Assembly (NCBI GenBank): GCA_001970955.1
Contig: MPUH01001149.1
Coordinates: 1-22,841 of the forward strand
Direction of reading: 5' to 3'
Source: Stentor coeruleus
Taxonomy: Eukaryota > Ciliophora > Heterotrichea > Heterotrichida > Stentoridae
DNA length: 22,841 bases
The notes under the pieces were generated by a model that made no database searches, was not told the origin of the DNA, and saw only the letters and a program-made list of their open reading frames with translations. Shown in pieces: positions 1 through 8,811 of this stretch. How positions within the stretch are numbered: the first letter of the stretch is position 1; each line of letters begins with the position of its first letter. A program made the position numbers and the translations under genes.

Positions 1-102
1 CGAATATAGCAGCATATAAAAAACATCTGAATATATCTTTTCATATAAAAACTAAAGCAAATATAAAACTAATTTTCACAATCAAATCATTATATAAAAC
101 TT

Positions 103-375
103 ATGTCGTTGCTTCATGGCATGAGTCTTGACGGAGGGGTACAAAGATATTTTTCACTCTGACTTAAATTTGTTGATTGCTATAAAGGGAAAGATGACCC
201 AGGAGCTATATGTAAAGAAGATTTCCATGCATGCTCAACTAGGAATAGGGAAATGAGATTGAATTGCAGGATTAATGAAGAGCTTATTTCAAAATCATAT
301 CCCAGAAATCATCAGTCACTGTCCAAAAAATATAAAAATCTTTATTTCATGTTTATCGCAATCTTTTCAGTCTAA
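103..375 (+). pseudogene. NDUFS5 / complex I 15-kDa subunit-like ORF with one in-frame TGA
   Basis: Reading from ATG 103 gives 90 codons to a TAA at 373-375, interrupted only by TGA at 160-162 (codon 20). The frame resembles the small twin-CX9C subunit of mitochondrial complex I (NDUFS5, plant 15-kDa subunit). A segment FSL-stop-LKFVDC lines up with the family's DFWMDFSEC, and KEDFHAC followed by NREMRLNCRINEE lines up with the REDYLEC...RRNRIYKEE region. The TGA sits where the family has Trp. Two of the four CX9C cysteines appear lost (one reads Tyr, one Gly), which argues for decay. If UGA is decoded as Trp this would be an intact 90-residue protein. The family match is from remembered motifs, so confidence is moderate to low. 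Confidence 0.4.
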
Positions 376-808
376 AAAGCTCTAACATTGAATCAGAAAA
401 TTCAAAGACTATTGAAAAAACGCTATTTTCTTAATCCTATCTTAGTGAAAATAAGTGTCTGGATCTACAGGAAGAGATACAGGTTCAAAGGAGTCTGTAA
501 GTTTATTATATCGATGAATAGCTAGTATGTTCCATTTATGAAGTTTTAGGTGTTAGAATCTGGGTTATATTATCATTGAATAATTTATCATGTGGAATGA
601 CAAAAGGTTTTTCTTATGATTTTTGGTATTTTTTATAAATAAACTAAATTGGAGTGTTTTTAAGTAAAACTTTGAGTGATATTTTATAAGAATTCATAAC
701 TTTAGCAAATGACTCATCCTTAATCATCTACAAAATTTCACTACTTTCAAACAAACTTCCAAAAATATCCTCCAAACAAATATTTTACTACAGGCATCTC
801 ATTATTAA
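376..808. other. intergenic stretch, no gene recognised
   Basis: After the TAA at 373 the same frame stays open for about 55 further codons, to TAG stops near 532, and then fills with stops. No domain, RNA gene or repeat was recognised. The stretch separates the complex I-like relic from the 3' end of the large minus-strand gene. Confidence 0.4.
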
Positions 809-3487
809 TTAAATAGTTACCTCATTCCCTAATAACTGTCCCAAGTTGAAAGTCTCTTCAATAAGCAATGAAAATATCCCATCCGCAAGGTTCAAAGCAG
901 TCTGAGTCTCTTCAAAGAGGTAATCTACCCATTGATCTTCAGTATTTTTAATATCCTGTGTTATAAGCATGCCAATTTTTTCTTCTCTATGATTATGCAA
1001 TTTTTCATTATCAGTTATACTTGTACTGAAAGATAGATTTTCAGGTATTCTTCCAGCACGAATAGAATTTGCTTGAAAAATTTGGCTTTTAAGGTCTTTT
1101 GTGAGTTTTGTGGGTGTTAAAGAGGGTCTGCGGAATTTTAAAGGAGCTTGCCAAGGCATTGGGGCTCCTTTTGTAGTGAATGGACGATATTGTTGGAGGA
1201 ATTCGTTGCAACAATCGAAAAAAAGTTTGGTTTCGCTTGGGTTGTTGGAGGAGAGGAAGCATGTGAGTTCTTCAGAAAAAGATAAAGGGAGGATAGGAGG
1301 GTAGCCAGTAAAAACCCATTTAAGTGGGTTGCATATGTAGGGCTGTTGCTGGATTTTAGCTAAAACTTCTAAAGGGTTTTTTCTTAATGGTTTCTGTATC
1401 ACAGTCAAAAACTTATCAATCCTCTTACCCAAAAACTCAATCCCTTCATCTAAAAACCTATCCAAACATATATCCCTTACCTCAAATATCTCAGGTTCTT
1501 TTTTCATATACTTCTCTAACTCTTCTTCTAATAGTCTTCTTATAACCCCTTCAGATGTTTCTTTTATATCTTCAGCTTTAATTTCTCTTATTGTAATTTT
1601 TCCTTTTATTTTTTCTTCATTCTCTAATAGAATATTCGGCCCTTCTTCAAGCATTTGCATTGTCATCATAGCGTTATAACTCAAATCCTGCAATAAATTT
1701 GTATCCCCAGTGTAGTCAATAACATCATTTTCCCCTGGAATCGCTAATAATTTATCATTTTCCACTTTTATATCTGGAAAACCAGATAAATCTTGTAGAA
1801 AAAGAGCATCAAGGCTTAAATCAAATTTTTTATTACTGGTTTTATCTTTCTTTTCATTTGATATTCTATTTTTATCACAAGTATGCCTATGCATCATTTT
1901 CTCAATATTCTCATATCTTTCGCTTATTATTTTTGTAATAATTTCGACAATCCTAAAATTTTCGTTGTGGTTTTTTATCAACTCTTTAATTTCAGCGATT
2001 TCTGCATTTTTTAACTTTTCTAAAAGCTCAAAGGTTATATCATGTGATGAATCCCATGATTTTATTGAGGTATTTTGTATTACTTTGATTTCTTCAACTT
2101 GATTCTGTTCCGAAGTTTTTACTATAGGTATAGATTTTTTATTTAGTTTATGTCTTATAAGCCAGCCACGGATACAAGATTGTATTAAGATGATTTTGGA
2201 TAAATGCGGATGTATGTATGGAGATGGGGCTTTAATACTTGGCTCAGGACTGGGGTCGTGTTGTGGAGGGAGTTTTGATAGGTCACTTAGTCGTTTGAGT
2301 CTGCGGCATTTATGGAAATCAGGGATTTTTCTAGTTTCAGGATCAAGTCTTTTGAGCTTTTTTAGCTGAAGTTTTTTCTTTTTGTCTTTAATTGGGGGTT
2401 TTAAAAAGCATTTCGAAGCCCTTTTATTAAAAGATATTGTTGAGGACTCAGTAACATTAGATGAAAGCTTGTTTTTTGATTGGTTTTTTCTTAGAAGCCT
2501 TATGAAATCTATGTTGAGTTTTTTTGAAGTCTGAGTTCTTGTGCCAATTTGGTCCTTTTCTTTTTTTTCCTTATTGTCTTTTAGTTCTTTAGGCCTTCTA
2601 TTTTTCGTACTTTTAGGTAATGACTTTTGATCCTTTCTTGATCTTGGGGTTATCAATTTGCTTTCAAACTTGTCAGCCTTATCATATTTTTTCCCTATGC
2701 CCAACTCTAATTCAACCTTAGCACCCATACCTTTGCTATTTATTTTAGACTTTTTCTGATCTTTTTGCTCTTTCTGTTCTTTCTGCTCTTTCTGTTCTTT
2801 CGGCTCTTTATGCTCTTTCAGCTCTTTATGCTCTTTCAGCTCTTTATAATCTTTTGGCTCTTTATAATCTTTTGGCTCTTTATGTTCTTTCAGATCTTTA
2901 TGCTCTTTATGTTCTTTCGGCTCTTTATGTTCTTTCTGCTCTCTGAAGAACTTCTCATCTCTAACAGTTCGATTTTCCAACTTTTCTCCTTTAATTTTGG
3001 CGCTTTTTTCTTTTTTGATATGCTCTTTGCTTTTTGTTATTAGCTTATTAACAAAAAGTTCATGATTAAATTTGACTTCTTCTTTATGTTTGCATTTCGG
3101 AAACGAGTTTATTCGACTTAAGGTTTCTTCTTTAACTTTATCTTGATCTTCATCAAATTTGTTTTTGTTTTTTCCTCTTGGTGTGCATAAGTTAGGATTG
3201 TTGCTTTTCACAGCTTTTTTGAAGAGGATTTTTTTCACTTGGCTATTTTGGTTTTTAATACGACATAAAGTTTGAATTGGAATCGGAAACTTGCTAAATT
3301 TAGTTGAGCTTGAAGGAGAGAGATGGTTTTGAGATGAAATTCGTTTACCTGTGACTGTTACTGAGCCAGGGCGGATTAGAGAAAATGAGTTCGTGGAATA
3401 CTCGTCTAAGTGTGAAGAATTTTGTATGCAGGAGTTCGGGAAATGAATGTTCGGCATTTCAGAGGAGATGTTTAGAAGTTCGTTCAT
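809..3487 (-). CDS. Lys-rich protein with KE-repeat tract and IQ motif
   Basis: An uninterrupted 892-codon ORF from ATG 3485-3487 to TAA 809-811. Residues 1-150 are basic and Ser/Asn-rich. Residues about 184-246 are a low-complexity tract of three-residue units KEH, KEP, KEQ and KEL. Residues about 434-448 fit an IQ calmodulin-binding motif (IQSCIRGWLIRHKL). The C-terminal third is acidic to mixed and predicted helical, and the last 40 residues (DQWVDYLFEETQTALNLADG onward) faintly recall the C-terminal DUF4378-like region of some microtubule-associated proteins. An IQ motif in a long basic protein suggests a calmodulin/centrin-binding cytoskeletal protein, but that is inference. The function is not recognised. 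Codon use and length make the gene itself very likely real. No intron was needed. Confidence 0.85.
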   Translation of the reverse strand: MNELLNISSEMPNIHFPNSCIQNSSHLDEYSTNSFSLIRPGSVTVTGKRISSQNHLSPSSSTKFSKFPIPIQTLCRIKNQNSQVKKILFKKAVKSNNPNLCTPRGKNKNKFDEDQDKVKEETLSRINSFPKCKHKEEVKFNHELFVNKLITKSKEHIKKEKSAKIKGEKLENRTVRDEKFFREQKEHKEPKEHKEHKDLKEHKEPKDYKEPKDYKELKEHKELKEHKEPKEQKEQKEQKEQKDQKKSKINSKGMGAKVELELGIGKKYDKADKFESKLITPRSRKDQKSLPKSTKNRRPKELKDNKEKKEKDQIGTRTQTSKKLNIDFIRLLRKNQSKNKLSSNVTESSTISFNKRASKCFLKPPIKDKKKKLQLKKLKRLDPETRKIPDFHKCRRLKRLSDLSKLPPQHDPSPEPSIKAPSPYIHPHLSKIILIQSCIRGWLIRHKLNKKSIPIVKTSEQNQVEEIKVIQNTSIKSWDSSHDITFELLEKLKNAEIAEIKELIKNHNENFRIVEIITKIISERYENIEKMMHRHTCDKNRISNEKKDKTSNKKFDLSLDALFLQDLSGFPDIKVENDKLLAIPGENDVIDYTGDTNLLQDLSYNAMMTMQMLEEGPNILLENEEKIKGKITIREIKAEDIKETSEGVIRRLLEEELEKYMKKEPEIFEVRDICLDRFLDEGIEFLGKRIDKFLTVIQKPLRKNPLEVLAKIQQQPYICNPLKWVFTGYPPILPLSFSEELTCFLSSNNPSETKLFFDCCNEFLQQYRPFTTKGAPMPWQAPLKFRRPSLTPTKLTKDLKSQIFQANSIRAGRIPENLSFSTSITDNEKLHNHREEKIGMLITQDIKNTEDQWVDYLFEETQTALNLADGIFSLLIEETFNLGQLLGNEVTI
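2760..2945. repeat. coding microsatellite, 9/18-nt units (KExKEx tract)
   Basis: The + strand is almost pure pyrimidine plus periodic G or A, with units such as CTCTTTATG, TTCTTTCGG and CTCTTTCTG repeated about 20 times. On the coding (minus) strand it encodes the KEH/KEP/KEQ tract of the large protein. The unit is a multiple of three, so copy-number change keeps the frame. Any + strand reading frame here is only the shadow of the tract. Confidence 0.85.
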
Positions 3488-4174
3488 ATTAAGATAAATA
3501 TAAAAAAAAATTCATTATATTATAAAGCATTATTATGTCGTTTCGGCAGAGAGCATGAAAAAGTTACCAAGCGAGACAAGAACTTCATATTTTAAATAAT
3601 TTTATAACATTTATGCAATTCTTGCACTTTTTTGTATCAAAATGACATTTATCAAGAAAGCTATTAAAACTTTGTATACAATAATATGATTCAAATTTCA
3701 AGCCTAATATATTAATAGAACTCTTACAAAAATATTTTGTCTGAGTATAAATTATAGTCAAAAATAGTTTTAAACCCTTATTTATACATAAATGAATGAT
3801 TATCTCCAATCTATTTATTCAAGAAATAAATTATCATAAGCCTTTATAATCATACAAACTCCTACTATTTCTAATCTTCAAGCATATTAATTCTACTAAT
3901 AAATATTCCTACAAAGCTTTTGCATGCATTAAATATTTATTATAAAATTATACATTAATTTTATACATAGTTTTGCAGAACTAATGCAAATAATCACAGG
4001 AATTGTAAATGCAAATAATATACAATAATATAATTTAACACTTAAGCAAGACATTTCAATAACCTATTCTCCAAAATATCTTCATTTAACACTTAAGCAA
4101 GACATTTCAATAACCTATTCTCCAAAATATCTTCTCTCTCAATAAATGACTAAATTTTCTATAATTATTCTAAG
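3488..4174. other. intergenic stretch with a 51-bp tandem duplication
   Basis: Very AT-rich spacer between two minus-strand genes, holding the upstream region of the large Lys-rich gene and the 3' flank of the NBR1-like gene. A 74-codon minus-strand frame at 3585-3809 has AT-driven composition (Ile, Lys, Phe, Cys) and no recognisable domain, so it is not called a gene. The only clear structure is the perfect two-copy repeat at 4033-4134. Confidence 0.5.
4033..4134. repeat. perfect direct repeat, 2 x 51 bp
   Basis: Positions 4033-4083 and 4084-4134 read identically, starting ATTTAACACTTAAGCAAGAC in both copies. The repeat lies just downstream of the NBR1-like stop codon at 4175. Perfect identity implies a recent duplication or an assembly join. 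Confidence 0.9.
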
Positions 4175-5596
4175 CTAATGATTTAGAATCTGAGATACCG
4201 CAAGGCTAAGATCTCCATTTGCATTATCCAAAGCGGCTTTTGCTTTTTCTGTGCTAAAACCCATATTAGCTAGAGTCCTAACTTTTTCATCAATCACAGA
4301 CTTAATACAAGCTTTGATTTTCCCAAACTTTCTACTTCCAGTATCAATTTGCCAAGTTCCTTTGCATAATCCTTCTGAATAAGGTAGTCTAGTCTGTATT
4401 TTCCCAAACTTTCTACTTCCAGTATCAATTTGCCAAGTTCCTTTGCATAATCCTTCTGAATAAGGTAGTCTAGTCTGAACTTCAATCAGTACTTTTTCTC
4501 CAGGTTCAATTTTCCTTAACACAACATCTTCACATATAAAATTCCCTCTAATCATAACCAATTTCGACCCTTCCGGCCACATAATTTTGCCTTTGTTTTT
4601 GACTTCCCAAACAAGTTTCATCAGCCCACCAGGGACAACTGCAAAGTTATTAGGGAATTTCTGAGCACAAACCTTAACTTTATATTTTTTCTTAATAATA
4701 TCTTTGACATGCCCTTTCATGAATTCTTTAATATGATTAATCATCCCTTCATTTCCATGGACAAAAGCAGATGGTCCTGGCATAGGGCAATGCTGTGCCC
4801 AGAAAGGTTTTGCTTCAATATTCATTGGCACTTTGATTTTTATAAGTGGATGCGCATGATTGGATTTTTCTTCACAGTTTTCACACAAGTCAAAATCGTG
4901 ACAAGTTGTGCATTTATATCTAATCCCAACAATTGGCCCAATATTACACCCATCACATATAATATTTTGATGAATCACAAGGTCAATATTTTTTGAGCTT
5001 TTAGACTTTAAAGGTTTTTTAGGCTTTTTAGCTTTATTCTCCTTTTTTTCCTTGGGTTTCTTTTGAGCTTTTTTAGCTTTTGTCTTATCTTTGACTGGTT
5101 CTACAGGTTGGATTTTAGCTTCTTCTTTGATTTCAGGCTTTGTTTCTATTATTAAAGGTTTTTCTTGTGAAGATGAACTTTCACTCAGACTTTCTACACT
5201 TTTTATACTGTTTCTGGAGTTGGTTGAGAGGATTTCTGGAGTTGATAAAGATTCAGAATTGATGTTTTGCATAAGACTTTGACGAAGATTTTCTATACGG
5301 TCATAGACGCTTTCTTCAACAGAGTCTTTAAGATTGAGTTTCAGACTTGGTTTGTTTTTGTTTTTGTCAAGTAGGTTTTTAAGTTCAAAATCTGTAGATA
5401 TTGAAATAAAGTCACCTTCTTCGTCTTGGTAGGTGATCTGGAAATTGTCACGTGAAAAGAGGGTTAAGACTATTGATCGAAGTTCTTTTATGGTTTCTGG
5501 AGCTTTTGATATTTTCCTCAGTTCATTACCTAGTTGCAGCTTAAGGCTTGGAGTTGTATTCGAGCTCATAGGTCTTTGAAAAGTATTATAAGACAT
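4175..5596 (-). CDS. NBR1-type autophagy receptor (PB1-ZZ-FW-UBA)
   Basis: A 473-codon ORF, ATG 5594-5596, TAG 4175-4177. Domains in order: PB1 at about residues 16-90, with an acidic OPCA-like stretch YQDEEGDFISISTDFEL; a Lys/Glu-rich linker at 150-200; a ZZ zinc finger at about 208-255 (CDGC, CTTC, CENC and a HAH pair); the NBR1 central FW domain from about 313 (FPNNFAVVPGG, LVWEVKNKGKIMWPEGS, GTWQID); and a C-terminal UBA at about 436-473 (LANMGFSTEKAKAALDNANG). This is the exact architecture of NBR1 and plant NBR1/JOKA2, cytosolic cargo receptors that bind ubiquitin and Atg8 in selective autophagy. No convincing LIR was picked out by eye. A 27-residue block of the FW domain is present twice in tandem through an 81-bp duplication. 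Without the second copy the FW domain has normal length. Confidence 0.88.
   Translation of the reverse strand: MSYNTFQRPMSSNTTPSLKLQLGNELRKISKAPETIKELRSIVLTLFSRDNFQITYQDEEGDFISISTDFELKNLLDKNKNKPSLKLNLKDSVEESVYDRIENLRQSLMQNINSESLSTPEILSTNSRNSIKSVESLSESSSSQEKPLIIETKPEIKEEAKIQPVEPVKDKTKAKKAQKKPKEKKENKAKKPKKPLKSKSSKNIDLVIHQNIICDGCNIGPIVGIRYKCTTCHDFDLCENCEEKSNHAHPLIKIKVPMNIEAKPFWAQHCPMPGPSAFVHGNEGMINHIKEFMKGHVKDIIKKKYKVKVCAQKFPNNFAVVPGGLMKLVWEVKNKGKIMWPEGSKLVMIRGNFICEDVVLRKIEPGEKVLIEVQTRLPYSEGLCKGTWQIDTGSRKFGKIQTRLPYSEGLCKGTWQIDTGSRKFGKIKACIKSVIDEKVRTLANMGFSTEKAKAALDNANGDLSLAVSQILNH
4317..4477. repeat. perfect in-frame tandem duplication, period 81 bp, inside FW domain
   Basis: Positions 4317-4396 recur exactly at 4398-4477. 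The unit encodes 27 residues beginning QTRLPYSEGLCKGTWQIDTG. It keeps the frame, but it doubles two beta strands of a domain that is otherwise of canonical length. Either a very recent duplication or an unmerged contig overlap would produce this. Confidence 0.92.
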
Positions 5597-6739
5597 TTTC
5601 TTTTGGATTCTATGAGTTAAATTTCTGGAAGAACTTTTATAAAAGATTTTAATGTATAGGCTGGTTTTAGGTTTAGGGTGTAGTTATTACGGTTTTTTTA
5701 CTTTTTTATGAATTTGAATAAATAAGAAGAAAATTTCTTATGTAGAAATATTATGATTTTGGATTTAAAGACAATTAATTTAAGTTTTTATGATGGAAAT
5801 GGGGATTATGTATAGTAAAATTTATTAGGATGTTTATTTGTTGAAATATTGGATTTCGGATTGAGAGAAGGATTTGGGTTGTGGTCAGAAATTTTAATAA
5901 AAATATAAAATAGCAGATTGCCTTTAGATATGAATTTTAGATGCTTTTGCATAGAAAAGTTAAGTTTTTGAAAGTATGATCATATGATTATTTATTTTAA
6001 TACTATTTATAAGAAGTATTTAGCAAAAAATTATGGTTTGCAAGCGGGTTTATTAAGTAAGAAGGATAGGATGATTAGTTTATGTGCTTAAAATATGGAA
6101 ATCCTGATGTATTCAGATTTACGATCTTTAAAGCTAGATTTCATTTGCGAATTTATAAATAAGCACTAACAAAGATCGGTAATATACACATTTTTTTAAT
6201 TTCATGCAACTAATAATCATTAAGCTTTTTCTATTTTGAGGATTCTAATAAATTTATAATGCCATTCAGAATTCTAAAAATACTAAAATACAAAAACCTA
6301 ATACAACATTAAAAACCCTTTATCTTATCAAACAAGTAAAAATCAGCTTAAAATTAAAAATAACAAAATATCAAAATATATAACAACTTTTTCTTATCTA
6401 ATATATATGCTACTATAAAAGACTCTTTAATATATTTCCCCTATCAAATTTATCAAGCGAGTGTTCTAATCTAAAAAAAGTGAAAATCCCAATCATCATC
6501 TTAAAATTCCATATTTACTCAATCCCTTCCCTCAAAATCCTCTTTTAAGAATTAAATACAAATATAACTCCTTTATAATTTTCTTATGATAAATATAAAC
6601 TTTTTTATATATATCCAACTAGTATATCATATAATTTATTATTCCAAACGAATAATTTTCAAAACACAATCATATCATCCTCTAATATTTGTATTTATTT
6701 ACAAAAGACTTATATTATAGTCTTGTATTTTATTAATAA
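5597..6739. other. AT-rich intergenic stretch, nothing recognised
   Basis: About 1.1 kb upstream of the NBR1-like gene and of the TIM17 relic, with stops throughout all frames. From about 6180 onward it is especially AT-rich. No RNA gene, repeat or domain remnant was recognised. It must contain the promoter of the minus-strand NBR1-like gene, but no specific element can be pointed to. Confidence 0.4.
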
Positions 6740-7257
6740 ATGGCCTAAAGAGAATCCTTTCCTAATAGTTTTTTAGATGATTTAGGTGGGGCTTTTGTGA
6801 TAGTCTATGTAGGAAGGAGCTTTTATTATTTCTTTAAAGAATTCATAAGTACTCCTTTTTGAGAAAGATTTATTGGAGCATTATATGTAGTAAATACAGA
6901 AATCCTATTTTAGAAAGTTGTTTTGATATTTGAGGAGACTTGTTTTCAGTATTTGACTGTTCAATTTTGTAGTATAAACAGAAAAAAAGACTGATTAATG
7001 TTGCTTCTGCCGGATTTGGAACTGATATTGGAGGAGTTTTAGCTATGAGGGTATGATTGTATATTTGCAGGAGAAATGCTATAGCTGGAGAGATTATACT
7101 ATTTGTTATTGAAAGTATTAGGGTTGCTTACAAAAATTTTATGGTCAAACAACAAATGCTCATGACGCATAAAGTTTCAAAAATAAATGAAGAAAGAATG
7201 AAAAAGATGAATACTGAGCCCCTAGACTGCAGCCAAAATGAACTCAAAGAAAACTAA
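6740..7257 (+). pseudogene. TIM17 mitochondrial import translocase pseudogene
   Basis: The family is TIM17, the four-helix inner-membrane subunit of the TIM23 presequence translocase. From ATG 6740 the frame reads DDLGGAF and KEFISTP (family: DDxGGAF, KGFRNSP). After a frame change in the CCTTTTT run near 6854-6860 it reads NPILESCFDI-stop-GDLFSVFDCS (family: APxLGGSFAVWGGLFSTFDC), then INVASAGF, GGVLAMR and, gapless against TIM17, IILFVIES. Length (about 172 codons) is normal for the family. Breaks are TAA at codon 3 (6746), the frameshift, TGA 6931 at the conserved Trp, TAG 6970 at a position that is Gln in human TIM17, and TGA 7054. Several invariant Gly residues have become Glu, Asp, Ser or Arg. 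A working copy should exist elsewhere in the genome. Confidence 0.78.
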
Positions 7258-7379
7258 TGACTAAAGCATAAGAAAAGCAAAATTTAGGGTTTTTTGGCAG
7301 TCTTTTTAATAGAAAATAGCTACTTTTACTTTTATTCTATGATGTTGTTGGTATTGCTTATAAATGCATGTGAAATTAA

Positions 7380-7643
7380 TTATAATTCATCGGCTAAGTT
7401 TAGAGTTTTGAGCTTTTGCTCAACTGTTTTGATTATACTCAGACTAACCTCAAGCCTGTTGTAGCAAAACTCAATCACTTCTTGCATTTTTTTCTGAGAA
7501 CTGTAAGGCCTTGATGCTAAGGGCGAATGACTTTTAAACCCACCAGGTTTATTTTTTTTAACTTTTTTGCATTTTATCTTAGGTGAACAGCTTCTATTCA
7601 AGTTCATCGCCAAAGGAATTCTTAAATCCACTTTTCTCCGCAT
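7380..7643 (-). CDS. small basic protein, unknown function
   Basis: An 87-codon ORF, ATG 7641-7643, TAA 7380-7382. Residues 1-50 are Lys/Arg/Pro/Ser-rich (KIKCKKVKKNKPGG). Residues about 52-87 look like one amphipathic helix (MQEVIEFCYNRLEVSLSIIK...). No family is recognised. Composition differs from the surrounding AT-driven frames, and the ORF is divergently paired with the gene starting at 7797, leaving a 153-bp shared upstream region. That supports a real small gene, though not strongly. Confidence 0.55.
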   Translation of the reverse strand: MRRKVDLRIPLAMNLNRSCSPKIKCKKVKKNKPGGFKSHSPLASRPYSSQKKMQEVIEFCYNRLEVSLSIIKTVEQKLKTLNLADEL

Positions 7644-7796
7644 ATTAATTATTTTATTATAATGCTTTAAACACTATGTCAAAATTGAAAATCCAGTATG
7701 AAGGATTGCTAAAAAAAATGCGAAATAAAACTTTCTGAATGAATGACAAAGTTAGAATTATTCAAATGATAAATCGTTAATAATATACTTTGTAAA

Positions 7797-8803
7797 ATGG
7801 AGATTGAAGATAGAAATGCAATATCAGGAAAAGCGAGGCATAGCAAAAGTTTACACCGATTAAAAGATAAAGGTAATAATATAAAAAAGAAGAAAAGTGG
7901 AAAATTAGAGGTTAGTAAAGCCCAGACTGGAGTTTATTCACAGAATTTGTTGAAAAATATAAGATTTGAAACACCTGAAAAGAATCCATTTCCGAGACCT
8001 CAGCGTGAAGTTTTAGATGATAAAGTATCTCCGAAGAGAAGTGTAGTAAAAAAAAACACTCCTTTTATATCAGATGCACCCATAGTATCAAAATACGAGA
8101 TATTCAATATGATAAAAAAAGCTCAGGGAACAAACAAACTACTAAACCCAAAGCTTTTTACTCCAGTCTTAGCATCTCAAAAAACCAAAGGTAAATTTCA
8201 AAGTCTTTCACCAACAAGACCCATATCCCCAAATACCCCTAAAAAGCCTCTTCTAGCCAAAGACATTTTCCAAATAAACCTTATCCCCCAAACACAAAAA
8301 CACGATCTTATTAACACAAGGCCTGTAAAAAAACTAGATAAAGTTATTGAAAATATTAACCAAAAAGGGGTTTTTTGTGAAGAACATAAACGAAAATCTT
8401 TAGGACTTGAGGAAGATGGACCAACNGGCCTGTAAAAAAACTAGATAAAGTTATTGAAAATACTAACAAAAAAGGGGTTTTTTGTGAAGAACATAAACGA
8501 AAATCTTTAGGACTTGAGGAAGATGGACCAACTTTTCTAAGTGAAAGATTAAGTTATGATTGTGACAGTAATCAAAGTTTAAAATACCAATTTGATAAGA
8601 ATAAAGATAATTTTGCTATTGGAAGCGAGGTTTGTGGTAGTATTCAAAACAGTTCAATAAATGAAGAAGAGCTTTTTGATATAGAAAGTCAGATTGATGG
8701 GATGAAAATTTCACATTTATTGAAATCCTTAGATGATCCTGAGATAAAATTAGGTATCAAGTTTGTTTCACAAATAGCGAAATTTGCAAAAACACTTAAA
8801 TAG
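7797..8803 (+). CDS. unknown Ser/Lys-rich protein, interrupted by assembly gap
   Basis: The gene starts at ATG 7797 and ends at TAG 8801-8803. An N at 8426 is flanked by two copies of the same 106-bp segment (8320-8425 and 8427-8532), which differ at two bases. Read literally, the frame fails just after the N. If one copy plus the N is removed, 900 nt remain, an exact 300 codons (299 residues) in one frame to the TAG, so the true gene is probably intact. The N-terminal 200 residues are basic with SP/TP sites (FETPEKNPF, SLSPTRPISP, PNTPKKP). The C-terminal part is acidic and ends in a helix-like segment (LLKSLDDPEIKLGIKFVSQI). No domain is recognised. A regulated cytoskeletal or basal-body protein is possible but unproven. 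Confidence 0.7.
8320..8532. repeat. 106-bp duplicated flanks around a one-base assembly gap (N 8426)
   Basis: Copy 1 is 8320-8425 and copy 2 is 8427-8532, both beginning GGCCTGTAAAAAAACTAG and ending GATGGACCAAC. The copies differ by two substitutions (AATATTAACC versus AATACTAACA). The single N between them marks a scaffold join, so this is most simply an unmerged contig overlap carrying two alleles. Confidence 0.92.
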
Positions 8804-8811
8804 TTATAATA

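Noticed and set aside
3585-3809. 74-codon minus-strand frame
   Set aside because: AT-driven amino acid composition, no domain, lies in a spacer. No support beyond being open.
6746-7056. Reading TAA/TAG as Gln and TGA as Trp (Condylostoma-type context-dependent code) to make the TIM17 copy intact
   Set aside because: All supported genes use CAA/CAG and TGG without a single in-frame stop over thousands of codons, the copy also needs a frameshift, and invariant glycines are lost. A decayed copy explains it better.
7051-7070. A 20-nt GT...AG intron in the TIM17 copy that would remove the TGA at 7054
   Set aside because: Its removal breaks the frame, while the unspliced frame aligns to TIM17 without gaps across this segment. 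Introns supported elsewhere are exactly 15 nt.
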